Shown: positions 8,999-21,947 of the stretch, one piece after another
Position numbering within the stretch: the stretch's first letter is position 1
Layout of the letters: each line of letters starts with the position of its first letter
Assembly: GCA_900404475.1 (NCBI GenBank)
Contig: OUQQ01000057.1
Span: 1 to 64,000 of the forward strand
Length of the DNA: 64,000 nucleotides
Reading direction: 5' to 3'
Origin: Spongospora subterranea
Lineage: Eukaryota; Endomyxa; Phytomyxea; Plasmodiophorida; Plasmodiophoridae
Notes under the pieces: generated by a model
The model's input: only the letters and a program-made list of their open reading frames with translations
Database searches by the model: none
What the model was told of the DNA's origin: nothing
Translations under genes and position numbers: made by a program

Positions 8999-11900
8999 AT
9001 GTCGGAATCCGATATCGACGACGATAAACTGAACTCGTTATTGCTGACGGATTCGGACGATGATCATAAACCAGCAGCGGCTCCTAGATCGGGTAATTGC
9101 GATTGTCCCAAGAAATACGCCATCGGTCCCTCTGTCTCATATTCCCTGGTGTTCCGATATAGCGAAACCGATCGCCAGGAAGTCATCTGGGCCGGTTCAG
9201 CCACGTCCCGATCGAGAGGCGGCCAAAGATTCGGATAGTAATGGCCTAGGGTGAGGATGATGATGACCATGATCGTTATCGATAGGATAACTGATCGTGT
9301 TGAGGATATATCAGGTCGTTAGAGGATAGTCTGTTTGATGGGTTAGGGGGACCGACAACCGTCAAACCGCACATCAAACCCGGCAATGCGACCGGGAAAC
9401 CACCAGGGAAACCAACGAGGAAGAAGGATACGAAGAACGGGGGGGAGAGGAAAGTCGCCAGCCCAACGACGACGTCGCGGGAGGAAGCGCTGCAGAAATT
9501 GGCGGAGGAAGAGGAGGCTGAGAGATCGCTATCGGAGTCGATCATGAAGAATGGAGCTGGAATGGGTAGGATTGTTTGGGGGCGGTGGGTCGTTCGCGAT
9601 TGGGATATTGAGTCGATATTTTGCGATGATTAGCGATGGCGCCATCAGCGACAATCACGGCCAATCCATCAACGCCTGTCGTCGGAACCAAAGCGCAACG
9701 GGCCAGCTCAATTGAGTTTGTGAGTTAAATCAACAGAATCTGGTTCCGATTTGGATCGATTTACAGTGGGGGTTTTAGTCGTCCGATGATGATTTCTTAG
9801 CGGGTCTCGACGATGGGTTTGGTCACGAGCAGAACGAGCCGATCCAACAGCCAAGGCGCCAGTCGATCGAATCGCCGCTGCCCAGCTCCGATAATGGTGT
9901 GGTGAATACGGGGGGATATACTCCAACACCGAATACGGGATCGAGACGGATCCCAATACCAGCTCGAGCTGGACGACGCGCTCTCAATTCGGACGAAGAT
10001 TCAGGGATCGCCGCCGGTACCACCAATAATAATCAACCGGGCGGCGTCAACCATCGACGATCGTCGTTAGCTGAGGTGCTAGGGCTGAAAGCGAAAGATT
10101 CAGCTCAACCAACGGTGCCTGTTCTATCGCCATCGCCATCTCAACCGAATCCTGTCGAGGTCTATTCGACACCAACGCCAACTCAACCTATATCGCCACC
10201 GATGTTCTCGTCACCTCAACCGAATCCTCCTTCCCCTTCGCTGTTATCGGCGCCCAAACCCCAAGCAGAGACCGCGCTATTGAACCAGGTCGCTCCGTCC
10301 CGATCGATTTTGGACCAACAACAACACCCTGTTGAGATCAAACCCGCGAAACTAGAAATGAATTCGGATCAAAGAACATCGTTTTCCCAACAATCCAATA
10401 CGCCCTTGAACCCTTCACCGACAGATCTGGAATATAATCGATCGCCTGGATTGATGGAGATGAACCTGATCGCTGCACAATCACAGATCAGACAGTTATC
10501 CGATAGTTTAGCGAGGGAGAAGGGGTTGTTGAGCAACGCCCAGAGCGAGCTAGAGAGTATGAGGAAGAGGATGAGGGAGGAAGCGATTCACCATCAGGAT
10601 CAGCTGCTGGCTCAGGCGAAATTGGGGCACGATAGGGAGATTGAGGTGAATTAGGGGGGAGGGGGCGATCATCATCACGAGATTGACTGACTTGGGGTTC
10701 AGATCAGATTAGAGGAGGAGAAGAAAGCGACAGCAAATATTGATCATTTGAATGCGCTTCATTCGTCGGCGATGATGGCGAAAGATCGGCTGAGGGAAGA
10801 GGCGCTGGAGAGCCAGCGGCGAATACACGAGATCGAGATGGCGGCGACGAAACGGGTGAACAGCGACGGGACGATATTGTCGACACTGTCGGAGACGGTG
10901 GCGAGATCGGCCCAGACCATTGAGGGGATCGAACGGGAGGTGAGGAGCGAGATATCCAAGGGCGATGAGCTACGACGGGCCGATACCGAATCGCGGGAAC
11001 GGTTATTGGCCGAGAAGGAGAGGAAATTACAGGACGACATCAAACGACATCAAAATGTAATGGCGGTGATCGGTCGTGGAAAAGGGGGTTCTAACCGGGG
11101 TTCAATATCCCGCTGACAGGTGATCGCCACATTCGAGAACCTGAGATTGGAGCACAATGCGGAACGGATGCGATTACAGGATGAAGAAACCCGAATATAT
11201 TCACTACAGGAGTTCTGGATCAACGAATCGACTCAGTCGAAATCCCAAATCACTCACGAACGAGCTGCGCTGATGGAGGTGCTGAGCGGGGATCGTTCAT
11301 CTGTGAATCATCGCCACCTGACCGTTGCCGGTTGTTCAGGAGAAGAGACAGTTCGAGCGGAACGTCAAGGATTGGAAGATGGAGACGTCCGCCGCTCAAG
11401 CCGAGATCGCCTTCCTACGCGAGAAGGCGCAATCGAAACTGGCCGAGGCGATATCGGCCGAGGCGTCCGGGCAGAAGGCGTTCAGCCAAGCGCAGAAGAT
11501 GATCCTGGCCGAAGGGGAAGCGGCGAGGAAGGAGCGGGAGCTGGCCAGCGAGATCAGGAGCCGGATCGAGACGGACAAGGGGCGGTACGACGGCGCCATG
11601 CGCCAGATGACCGAGCAGAGAAGGGAGCTGGAGATGCGGATGAGGGAGGTGATGAACCTCGGACAGAAGGTGAAAGGGCAGGCGGAGCTGGTGGTGGTGG
11701 CGTATAATAAGACACAATGCGATCTGCAGGAGGTGAAGCGGTTGAGACATGGGATGGAAGGGGATGAATCACAGCATCGGAGGGCGGGGAAGGAGATCGA
11801 CGAGATGAGGGCGTTCGTACAGGAGGAACAGAGGAGGATGGAACAGGAACGGGTCGACCTCCTGAGACAACGACAGAAGATGATCGTGGAGAGGAGAGAG

Positions 11901-12209
11901 TTGGATGCGGCCATGAGGAAAGCGCCGTTGTCGAGGGCGGCGATCGAACGGGAGCTGTTGAGTAGGTGCCTGAGCGTGTCGAGGGAGAAGGAGAACGAGG
12001 CGGGGAGGAAGGCGGTGCCGGTCAAGGATCGCAAAGGGACGGTCGTGGCCGGTTCATTGTCGCCCGCTGATCATCATGGCCATTCGCTGGCACCGATCAA
12101 CCTGAGCCCCGATCAGCAATTGGAGCTGTTCCAGCTGAAGTTAAAGGCGAAAGCGGCGGCCGAATATGCACAATCAGAGAAACATCTAGTGAAATCGATT
12201 TATATCTAA
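8999..12209 (+). CDS. FBF1: FBF1-like transition-fibre coiled-coil protein
   Basis: Eight exons join in frame: 8999-9092, 9163-9250, 9315-9565, 9634-9719, 9779-10645, 10703-11056, 11120-11278 and 11340-12209. All introns are GT-AG and about 56-70 nt. The product is about 922 residues. The acidic N terminus (SESDIDDDKL), repeated DDDF motifs, and a short RRSSLAEVLGL element near residue 265 are followed by a Pro-rich linker. A long coiled coil then runs from about residue 400 to the end (for example FWINESTQSKSQITHERAAL). This order matches Fas-binding factor 1, which sits on ciliary transition fibres and helps recruit IFT to the basal body. Coiled-coil similarity alone can mislead, so the name is probable, not certain. 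Confidence 0.6.
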
Positions 12210-12531
12210 TACATTCACCAAATACATATTCATTTGGAATATCCTCAAACTCCACATTGCACCTCCAAATCTGTCGTCGAAAACGATCCGGTTTTCGATG
12301 AGTGGGTCAAACAGGCGATATATCAATGGTGATAACGGTCTCCCCATCATAATTAACGATTTGATGAGCGGTTATATGAATCTGGTGTTATTGATGATGA
12401 TGTTATGATATGTGATTTGTGGCCCATTATCTGTATTAATATCTAGATATGTCCTTTGATGTGTGGTATTGAGTGTGTTTGTCGTAATCAGATTGACCTG
12501 AACTGGGGTCCGATATTGTTCAACAGGTATT

Positions 12532-14056
12532 ATGGGATGTGGATCATCTAAACCTGATCGTGAACCTGATCAGGTCCAGCCCGAACTGGCCGAGATTGTT
12601 CGCCAACAGGACCCTGATCCGGTTGAGGATAAGGCGATATCCATTGAAGGCGGCGGTGATCGATGGGAGAACGACGATGGTGGAGGGGGCGGTACTGATC
12701 ATGAAATGGGGAAGGAGGATCAGATAAAGCGATCTGAATTGGCGGTCGATAGCGATCGGGTTGATATTATATTAGGGAGATCGACCGATCATCCATTATA
12801 TCCATTAGGGGTTTATCTGGCAAAACAATCATCGTCAAAATGTGGTAATATCAGGATTATTGATGGCGATAATCGGGACGAGGACGAGGGTGATAATGGG
12901 GACGATATATATATAATGATCCAGGACCATAATCGCCATCTTATTGTCGCCAACACCCCCGCCCTATATCTCCTAACCCATCTCCTCCACTCGCCGCTCA
13001 TCGCCCCCGATCCCCCAAACCCGTTAATACACGAGTTGATGGATATCTGTCTGTACGATCTCCTCCCCAATCTGATCACGATCCTCTCCCTCTCTCCCTC
13101 ATCATTCTCCCTCTCCTTATCCCAATGGTACTCCCCTTGTTCCCTCTCCCTCTCCCCCTCCCCCTCATCCCCATCGCCCAGGTCCCAATCTCTCTCCCTC
13201 TCCCGCCTCATTTCGACCATCTCCCGTCTATCCGATATCCTCTCTTATCGCCATTATCTCTGCGGTTCCTCCTTCACCCTCCCCGATCTCGTCTGTTCCC
13301 TTCTCCTCACCTCCATATCCAGATCTCCTCCCATCCTATCCTGTATTTTCCCTCCCCATCGCCATCCCCATATCCACCAATGGCTATCCAATATCTCTCA
13401 CCAACACCCTCATTGTTTCCCTCAATATCACAACAGATCCCCAAATAATTCCCTAATCTGTCTCTCGCCATCGCCGTCATCTCTTCCTGTTCATCACCTC
13501 CTGCTCCGATCGTATTCGGACCTGATCCGAATCTATATCCCCATCGATGAGATCCTATCTGGGATGATCTCACCACCACCACCGCCATTCGTATTGATCT
13601 ATAAGGTCGTACCGGCTCCCGTTCAATCACATCGCTAATCGCGTTGAACAGGACAATCAATGGGAATATATCACCAGTATTCCAACGATCATGAGATATA
13701 TCGCCGAACGACAATCCGATCCCATATCGATCATCGACGACGAGTTCCTATCGTGGGTTCATCACAATATCCAGCCCGGTCTCGATAGTTTATCGGATAC
13801 GACGCTATCGGATGAGATCCATAAACGGGCCCGGCAATCGATCACAACATACGTTCATCTGATCGATCACGATCTCCTATCGCGATGGGTCAATATCACC
13901 CGATTATCTCATATCTATCTGTCGTATATCGTGTCGGCGATCACATCGTATCGCCTGATTCAGGTCCAGCAATATCCCAATATCGCCAATCTGTCAGGGA
14001 TGGCCAGGTCGCCGCCCTTTAGGGTGTCTGATGATGAGCACAATATCGACAGGTGA
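12532..14056 (+). CDS. Tandem GST-fold protein with N-terminal acylation motif
   Basis: Exons 12532-13590 and 13652-14056 (donor GTATTG, acceptor AACAG) give 487 residues. The N terminus MGCGSSKP fits an N-myristoylation plus palmitoylation signal. A thioredoxin-like segment from about residue 85 leads to a first GST_C-like helical region (LSDILSYRHYLCGSSFTLPD, then HPHIHQWL). A second thioredoxin-like segment with SIPTIMRYIAERQSD leads to a second GST_C region (FLSWVHHNIQPGLD, then YPNIANLSGM). No obvious catalytic Ser/Cys motif of classic GSTs is seen, so a scaffold or binding role is possible. Around residues 183-223 the sequence is a Ser/Leu/Pro low-complexity run from CTCTCC-type DNA. 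The stop at 14054-14056 may instead be an intron (GTGATG...TTTTACAG) adding a few residues. Confidence 0.55.
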
Positions 14057-14591
14057 TGGCGATGATCGTGATCATATTCACACACCGCTCTTCCTTGCCA
14101 TCATCGATCAACCACCCACATTTTACAGGATAATGTCTTGATATGATATACTCTCAATGTGTCGTCTCATTACTCAATACAGAGAGGATCATCCCCACTT
14201 GGGCCGAAAAGGAGTTTACAATCTCAAACAATCTCCAAAAGAAGTTGTAATCCGTTTTGGACTAAAGACATGGAAATAAAGGACTTGAGACCGGTTCCAG
14301 ATGACAGTCCCTTGTCCAATCTGACAACATCACTCGCTGAGTCCCGGAAATGACCACCTTGCATGAACACTAAACATCGGCGAACGACGATCTGATAACA
14401 ACAACAACATGGGAGGAATATATCACATCCTCCATATAAAATCACGACTGAATGTCGATGATCGCGATCATCGACCCGATTATCATGTTGTCAATGATAA
14501 ACCCCCACAAATCCAGTCATTGCAGAGTATTTACAATTGCTGTTTTATATAACCACCCTGATAGACAGACAGACCGAACAATACCGATCTC
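14057..14591. other. Intergenic region between convergent genes
   Basis: About 535 bp between the end of the tandem GST-fold gene and the end of the transporter gene. A short plus-strand frame at 14159-14353 has no start ATG and no recognisable motif. Nothing else is supported. Confidence 0.5.
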
Positions 14592-16088
14592 TTACTTGAT
14601 CGATGTTGCACCAGATTGGTCCATAACTGTTATGAACGTCGCCGGCGCAAGCTTTCGTTCAGCCGACTTCTTTCGTTGTTGTAATAAATATCCAGCCCAA
14701 ATGTAAACCGCAAATGCCACAGCCGATAGCACGATGGAGATCGATTTCGACCAATGGAATCCCCTGAAAAAAACAACACACGCCATCAGTGCGACGAACG
14801 GAGCGATAACGAACCGGGGCGAATGTGATTACTCGTGCAGAACCAGGCTGAGGGCGATCACCTGCAGGCTCTGGCGAACCCCACCATAGGCGCGGGAGAA
14901 CATGGCGCTAGCGAAGCTGGTGATCCCCATGGCGGCGAACACCGACAAAGAGCGGGCCAGGAGGATGGCGGTACAGTAGCCCAGGAACGGGGCCAGCTGT
15001 TGATCGTCGGACAGGCGGGTGGCGATATCCGACCATGATGTCCATTCGCCCGATATCAATGTGGCTGGTAGGACGATGATCGCAACCAGCACGCTCTGGG
15101 CGAAGTTCGCTTCGGCGATGATGTCGATGGTCTCGTCGGCGCTCTTGTGTTTCGACATCATCTTCTGTTGGATCACGCCAAGAAGGCTGACGACGAAACA
15201 GCTCGACAGGCAGTAGGCGACGCCACTGTAGAATTCGGTGGCGGCATCGCTGCCCTTGTCGTTGGGAGTGCATATGGCGACCGATACCGTGGATATGATC
15301 ATGATCATGACCGCTATCCAGTGCTGTAGAAGGAACACCTTCTTCACCACGATCTTCGACAGGACGACACTGAATACGATCCCCGAACCTTTGAGCAGGA
15401 CGTATATGCTGCTGGGTAGGGAGTTCAGGGCGAATGACTGCAGTATGATATGGCCACCGTCGATCAGCCCGATCAACAGATACTCTCTGATCCTGGAAAC
15501 GAATCCGAGATTGGTTCCCGCTGGACGTCCACCGGGGCAACGATATCGCTTCCACAGGACCGCACCTCCCCATATCAAACCGTTAACACCAACACATAGT
15601 GACTCGACGGTGGCGATGAAGAACGGCTTCTTGACATGATAATATCGCTTGATCACGCCAGTGGAGTAAGCAATACAGGTGCTGATGAAGAAGGCGACAA
15701 CACAGAACACACACAGGATCAACAGACGCAAACGACGTTGGGCATCGGACGTCGGAAGAGCGTTGAGTTTGGCCAGGAGGTTTGTGGCCGCTTTGTGGAA
15801 CTCGTACAGATGCAGGTCCAGTCGATTATCGAATATGTTGAGCTCGAGGGAATTGTTGCCGGCATCGCCGGATGCGGATACGTCCACGACCGCCATCAGA
15901 ACATCCAGAATCGTCTTGTTCTTGGCGATGAAGGCGATGAGGTCCTCGCGGCTGTGGTCCACGACCACTTTCACGTCGTTCATGAGATCCGTGCAGCGGT
16001 GCAGCTCATTGATCAGCTCGCAGATGAACTCCTGATAATCGTAGGACCGTAACCGGTCATGATCCAGGCAGACTAATGGACTTGGCAT
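14592..16088 (-). CDS. Nucleotide-sugar transporter, SLC35A type, with N-terminal extension
   Basis: Exons 16088-14833 and 14763-14592 join in frame (donor GTAATC, acceptor TTTTCAG) to give 475 residues. From about residue 125 the protein has around ten hydrophobic helices. Family features include ALNSLPSSIYVLLKGSGIVF, the LSSCFVVSLLGVIQQKMM region, and a C-terminal helix ending in AVYIWAGYLLQ with a basic tail. Such proteins exchange nucleotide sugars for nucleotide monophosphates across the Golgi membrane; the substrate is not predictable here. The first 120 residues are soluble, acidic and helical (DLMNDVKVVVDHSREDLIAF), which is unusual for the family. Confidence 0.75.
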
Positions 16089-16412
16089 TGACGCCGAGCT
16101 GTGACTTCAGTGGAGATAATACTATAGAGAGAGACCGATCAGATTCCCTCGGCCTTGGTTGAGTCCAACTCAACAGAGCGGGATATAAACTGAGCCAGGT
16201 TTCCACCCGCCTCATTGGGTCAACGGCCTCCGTCACGCATTCCGCACGAACCAGGTCACCCGCAGAAAAACTCAAAACCCCAGGTGAAAATCTGCGGTTG
16301 TTCAACAAATTCACAGTCGTTCTCCCGTGAATTTGGTGAAATTTGTTCGGGAATGAGAATCAATAAACATGAAGTGAATAATATATATATTTAAGTGTGT
16401 TTATGATAGATA

Positions 16413-17861
16413 CTAGGAACTCAGGCCTTGAACGCGCATTCTCAACGATTCGTGATACATTTCTAGAGGAGGTGGTGATGGCGTAATGGTGTATTGTCCT
16501 AGAGCAGGGCCACGGTCGTCATCACGATCGTGGATTAGTTTTGATCCCCATGCTCGCTCAGCATGGGCACAAACGTCGCGAATATCGCGACCGGTGAGGT
16601 GCTCTGACTTTGTCGCAAGTTTGACCACTTCTTCTTCTGATAAGTGCTTAGCATAGCGTTCATATATTTTGGCCCGTTGCGTCAGATCTGGATCGTTGAA
16701 CCTGATAACAACATCGAAACGGCTCAGCAGTGCACTATCAAGGTCCTGCTTTCGATTGGTTGCGGCAATGATAAGGCTATTCCTTTTAGATGGTTCCATA
16801 CCATCTATTCTTTGCAAAAGAACTGAGAGTATACGACGAGAAGCTTCATGGATGTCAGTTTCTCGTGATGGTGCTAAGCTATCAATTTCATCGATGAAAA
16901 TAACGGCATCGCCAAGCTTATCCACAGCGTCAAATATTTTGGCAAGAGTTTTCTCACTTTCACCATAGTACATCGACATGATTGACTGAAGTGGCAAGAA
17001 CACCAGCGGAAGTGATCCACGACTAGCGATGATCTTCGCCGCGCTTGTCTTGCCAGTTCCTGGAAACAACATCAACTTCAAAGTTATGAGACGAGAGCTA
17101 CTAAATTACCCGGATTGCCCTCAAAAAGTACTGCTCTAGGCTTATTGCTTTCTGGTCGTACCCTTGTCATCTTCATAATCTCGTCGAACACTTCCGCATG
17201 AGCTGTTGCGTCGATAACCGTTGTTCTAATTTCTTCAGCAAGTTTATCATAACCTGCTAGGTCACTCCAGTCCATATTCGATGTGGGTTGGTAAAGTCTG
17301 ACACCTGATTCCGAAAGTTCAGAAGCAGCTTTGGCGACAGGAACATACGTTAATTCGTATGCTTGACAAATTGCGTCAATTTCATCGTTCCGCCATTGAC
17401 CTGGACAAACGCTCTGAAATTGAGTTTTACCACTGTAGCATGTGTGGCGGCACGCCGACCATGTTTGCGAATATAGATCCCAGCTGCCGACCCGTTTCTC
17501 ATTAGAGCAATCTCCATCTTCCTGTCTTCGACCCTGAACATTAGCACTGGTCTGAAGTGTTGACATCGTTAATTCGAGCAATTTCATTGATGAAAACACT
17601 CAACTTGTCTACTTTCGAATCGACGCAAGCCGATTCGGCGATTAGTTCCCCACCCAGTGCATTCAGAAGACTGAGTAGGATTTCACTACTATCCACGGCA
17701 GTTGCCAACGTCCACCAGACGTCAATAGCTCCATCCGGAAGCGTCCTCCATGACACTTTTGGCCATCCCATGGATCCATGATCTTTTCGTAAAGCTCCAA
17801 TCCTGCTGGTGAGCTCACTCATTGCCGTCTCTCCCTCCATAAGACTACTACTGCTATGCAT
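16413..17861 (-). CDS. AAA ATPase, plant/algal-like CDC48/katanin relative
   Basis: A single AAA module at the C terminus: Walker A GNPGTGKTSAAK (split by an intron at 17109-17060), Walker B DAVIFIDEIDSLAP, a sensor-1 region with AATNRKQDLDSALLSRFD, then TGRDIRDVCAHAERAW. Upstream lies GYDKLAEEIRTTVIDA. The pattern resembles an AAA family best known from plants and protists; its substrate is unknown. The N-terminal part starts at 17861 and is soluble, with no recognised domain. Between about 17590 and 17340 two overlapping frames both look possible, and I could not settle the exon boundary. One reads IYIRKHGRRAATHATVVKLN and looks more protein-like. The overall length is roughly 450 residues. 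Confidence 0.75.
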
Positions 17862-19850
17862 GGAAGTAAGCCCATGCCGATCTGTTTTGAATCCCTGTCA
17901 ATCTACCTTGGCGTGTTGAAGGCAACAGGCTGCACGTTCAAATACGGATATGCGACCAACGGTATCGCCGCAGGGAGTGGAATGGTACCCACTGAGCTCT
18001 TCAAACGCAACAAATACGTCGGAAATCGTCGGCGAAATAATCGCGACCATCGCCACCAGCGATTATGCATTTGGTTTGTGCCACGGCCAACAAAACGATT
18101 ATTACAGATAATGAACAATTGTTGTTCAATAAACAGTTTGCGCTCAATGGTGTGTGTGGAGTGGGTGGGGATTGCGCGACTGCACACTGTATACAGATAC
18201 AGTCAGGGGCAGCCCCGTTATATCACTGCCGGGGCCTCTCTCTCTTCACTGTGGGGTCGGTCAACGTTGATCTTCATTTTCATGACGTGTGTTTGTGGGC
18301 TGGTTCGTGTCGATATTACTCTTTTGGACTGTGGTCACGTCTGCATTGATAGTTTTCAAGTCTGATGCATGGGGTTATTATCCCCTAGAATTCTGTGGCA
18401 CACATTCCATATGCTGGAGTCGATTGCAGGAAATTGTCATGAATATACGTGTTTGAGGTGGGCACTTCAAGATATCTGGTTTGCGAACCGCTTCTCATTT
18501 TCGCCAATAAGTGTACGACATTAAGGGCACGCTCACATTCGCCATACTCGGTGTCACTAGTGGTACTGTCGCCTTCAACCTTTTTCTCGTCCACTACCTC
18601 AATGGCCTTCGAACAATACTCCAATTAAACTCCAAAAGGTACATACATTCTACCAATGCTGCTTTATTCAGTCAGATATCTGGACTCCCATCTATATTCA
18701 ATACAAACCCGTTTTGTGGCCATACTTGATTGAAACCCTCCTATAGCTTTCTGGGGCATTGGGCGCCAAGAACCATCTGAAACAATAAGGCAACAAGGAC
18801 ATCGGAAAATGTTGAGAGACAATATAGACGATTTGTGCTATTCAGTCTCATATATTTCGGGATTAAAGTTTTGCACTGATTCCTTAATTTGATGCTTTAA
18901 TGTCGTGAAATTGCTTTTCACAACAGCTGGTGTTCTTAATGTGACGTTTTTGGCATTGCATTAAGGGTTGCCGCTTCGAGAAAACTTACCAACGCAGACT
19001 TCTACAAATGCTCTCGAAAACCAAGCAAACCTCCACCTCAGGTACATCACTTGTGGGCAGAGAATGCGTTGACTGCCGTTCTTGTTATTTCAATTGTCAG
19101 ATTTCGAGTCAGAACATAAAACCCTGTGCGGCAACAATAATCATCAGCACGTGATTTGATATATTCAATTTCTTTCCGACGCTATTGAAAAAGGTATTTG
19201 ATCAATAGGCCCAAGTACTTTATTGTTGCCAAACCGATGATTGTAGAAGGTATAATTCTTGAAGGCGAAAAAGTTAGATCCATTTCATAACGTCCATAAC
19301 AGCTTGCTCTTTTTCGTTATCGGCCCATACCAAATGCTTGATCTAGTCGACCAATCGTGAGCCAACGTAGATATCGTCGATAAGGAAAGAGCAATAATAG
19401 CCAATCATGATCGATGGTATCCATTTATTGGATGAAAGCATTATGCATAAACTAAACAAGTATGATCGGCTTGAAATCCACAATAACGGAACGGGCAAAT
19501 GTCACAGGATGAAGTTCTTGCAGCAATACAGCGCTGGGGATTCAGAAGGAATAAACATAGTTAATGAAGAGCACAATACTTCTTTGCTGTAGGCAATAGC
19601 GAAGTAAGGCGGCTAATACATTCAGTGGTTATGAAGGAAACAACCGGCAATTCGCGCGTTGGGTGCAGAGATTGGCACTTTAACAGGGCTGAACCAACCG
19701 AGATTTCATGGATGTATTAATCATGAAAATCGTTGACAAAAGCTACAATGTTGAATGAACCGCAAACAACGAGTAAGGAAATAATAATTCGACCGCTATG
19801 TGTTTATTACTGTTGTCGATCAATAGTTTGCTGGAAAGGAACTGTCACAG
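17862..19850. other. Two-kilobase region with no firm gene
   Basis: A minus-strand frame at 18385-18624 (EYCSKAIEVVDEKKVEGDST) reads like an exon but lacks an ATG and clear partners. A plus-strand frame at 17856-18365 shows no motif. At about 18212-18235 a GC-rich inverted repeat (GCCCCG...CGGGGC, 12-nt loop) sits in otherwise unremarkable sequence. From 18740 to 19800 I see only short frames and AT-rich DNA. Confidence 0.5.
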
Positions 19851-19851
19851 T

Positions 19852-21819
19852 TTAGTCGACTTCTTCGATCTTCGGGCCTGGACCGGAGGGCTTGGATCCA
19901 GCTGCTTGACCGAAATCGGGCATACCTCCGGGCATTCCAGATGGCATACCGCCTTCAGCGCCAGCAGATTGGTAAACCTTGGTCAAGATCGGGTTGCAAA
20001 TAGCCTCCAACTCCTTCTGCTTGGCTTCGAACTCTTCGATTTCGGACTCGGAGTGAGTCTCGATCCATTTCAAAGCATCGGTGACGGCAGTTGAGATCTT
20101 GGACTTGTCTTCGTCGGAGATCTTGTCCTTGAGCTTCTCGTCGTCAACGGAGTTCCTCATCGAGTAAGCGTAGTTCTCAAGACCGTTGCGAGCCTCGACC
20201 TTCTTGCGAAGCTGAGCGTCCTCGTTCTTGTACTTCTCAGCGTCGCGAATCATGGCTTCAATGTCCTCTTTGTTGAGACGGCCCTTGTCGTTGGTGATCG
20301 TGATCTTCTGTTTCTTTCCAGTGGACTTGTCCTCAGCGCTGACATTCAGGATACCGTTGGCGTCAACGTCAAAGGTGACTTCAATCTGGGGAACACCACG
20401 GGGAGCTGGAGGAATTCCGGAGAGTTCGAACTTGCCCAGAATGTTGTTATCCTTGGTCAATGGGCGTTCTCCTTCGAAGACTTGAATCAATACACCAGGC
20501 TGGTTATCAGCGTAGGTTGAGAAGATCTGCTGCTTCTTGCATGGAACAGTGGTGTTACGTGGGATCAAGTTGGTCATGACACCTCCAGCGGTTTCAATTC
20601 CGAGGGACAGAGGAGAAACATCAAGCAGCAAAATCTTGGAAGTTTCTTCGCTTGAGTCACCGCTGAGAATGGCGGCCTGCACGGACGCACCACAGGCAAC
20701 GGCTTCATCTGGGTTGATCGACTTGCACAGTTCCTTGTTGTTGAAGAATTCCTTGATCATCTCCTGAACCTTGGGGATACGGGTGGAACCACCAACCAGG
20801 ACAATCTCATCGATGTCGCCCTTGCTGAATTTAGAATCACGAAGAACCTTCTCAACTGGGATCTGGGTATCCTTGAAGTAGTCGGCACAGAGAGCTTCGA
20901 AACGAGCACGAGTGATGGAAGAGTTGAAGTCAATACCGTCAACGAGGGAATCGATTTCGACGGCAGCCTGGGTAGATGAAGACAAAATGCGCTTGGCACG
21001 TTCGCACTGAGTACGAAGACGGCGAAGAGCACGGTGGTTGCCATGGACATCCTTCTTGGTCTTACGCTTGAACTCCTCGGCGAAGTGCTGGACCAGACGG
21101 TTGTCGAAATCTTCTCCACCAAGATGGGTGTCACCAGCAGTGGCCTTGACTTCAAAGATACCATCTTCAATAGTGAGGATCGACACATCAAACGTACCAC
21201 CACCAAGATCGAAAATCAAAACATTCATCTCAGTCTTGGAGTTCTTGTCTAGACCATAGGCAATAGCAGCGGCGGTGGGCTCGTTGATGATACGGAGGAC
21301 GTTGAGTCCGGCGATCATACCAGCGTCCTTGGTAGCCTGGCGCTGCGAGTCGTTGAAGTAGGCAGGAACAGTGATGACGGCATGGTTGACAGTCTCGCCG
21401 AGGTAGGCTTCAGCAGTCTCCTTCATCTTGGACAGGACCATGGACGAAACTTCTTCAGGGTAGAAGGTTTGCACTTCGTTCTTGTAGGTGACACGGATGG
21501 CTGGGCGACCAGAGTCCATCTCGACGACCTTAAATGGCCATAGCTTCATGTCAGACTGGACAATGTCATCCTTGAACTTGCGGCCGATAAGACGCTTGGC
21601 ATCGAAAATGGTGTTTTCTGGGTTACGAGCAGCCTGGTTCTTGGCAGCCTCACCAATCAAACGCTCACAGTCGGTGAAAGCGACGTACGACGGGGTGGTA
21701 CGGTTTCCCTGGTCGTTGGCGATGATTTCGACGGCGCCGTTCTTCCAGCACCCGACACAAGAGTAGGTTGTGCCCAAGTCGATACCGATGGCCGGTCCGG
21801 AAACCTTTTTCTCAGACAT
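19852..21819 (-). CDS. HSP70: Cytosolic heat-shock protein 70
   Basis: A 655-residue intron-free HSP70, the ATP-driven chaperone of the cytosol and nucleus. Signatures are [11 protein letters not shown] near the N terminus, [14 protein letters not shown], and [17 protein letters not shown]. The substrate-binding domain, a GGMP-type linker and the terminal EEVD follow. EEVD marks the cytosolic form and binds TPR co-chaperones. The start is the ATG at 21819 ([12 protein letters not shown]); the open frame continues upstream to a TTG, which I reject. Absence of introns is typical of heat-induced genes, which must be expressed when splicing is blocked. Heat-shock elements lie upstream. Confidence 0.98.
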   Translation of the reverse strand: MSEKKVSGPAIGIDLGTTYSCVGCWKNGAVEIIANDQGNRTTPSYVAFTDCERLIGEAAKNQAARNPENTIFDAKRLIGRKFKDDIVQSDMKLWPFKVVEMDSGRPAIRVTYKNEVQTFYPEEVSSMVLSKMKETAEAYLGETVNHAVITVPAYFNDSQRQATKDAGMIAGLNVLRIINEPTAAAIAYGLDKNSKTEMNVLIFDLGGGTFDVSILTIEDGIFEVKATAGDTHLGGEDFDNRLVQHFAEEFKRKTKKDVHGNHRALRRLRTQCERAKRILSSSTQAAVEIDSLVDGIDFNSSITRARFEALCADYFKDTQIPVEKVLRDSKFSKGDIDEIVLVGGSTRIPKVQEMIKEFFNNKELCKSINPDEAVACGASVQAAILSGDSSEETSKILLLDVSPLSLGIETAGGVMTNLIPRNTTVPCKKQQIFSTYADNQPGVLIQVFEGERPLTKDNNILGKFELSGIPPAPRGVPQIEVTFDVDANGILNVSAEDKSTGKKQKITITNDKGRLNKEDIEAMIRDAEKYKNEDAQLRKKVEARNGLENYAYSMRNSVDDEKLKDKISDEDKSKISTAVTDALKWIETHSESEIEEFEAKQKELEAICNPILTKVYQSAGAEGGMPSGMPGGMPDFGQAAGSKPSGPGPKIEEVD

Positions 21820-21947
21820 GTTTGTGGTAGCTTGTGTTGTTGACAATAGATGATCAAGTTCGGAATGAAGAATGCGGTATATCCGCTCCGACCAGTTTCA
21901 GTCTACGGCCTTTACCAAAGTCTGACCCGAATTCTCAATGCGGTTTG

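Noticed and set aside
11396..12034. Long minus-strand frame (212 codons) opposite the FBF1-like last exon
   Set aside because: It is the antisense of a coiled-coil exon rich in GAG/AAG codons, which removes stops on the other strand; no start or homology supports it.
18212..18235. GC-rich hairpin as a possible snRNA or riboswitch
   Set aside because: Compared by memory with U1-U6 sequence landmarks, none match. A single 6-bp stem is not enough to call an RNA gene.
20757..21206. Minus-strand 149-codon frame within HSP70
   Set aside because: Alternative-frame shadow of the HSP70 coding sequence caused by codon bias.
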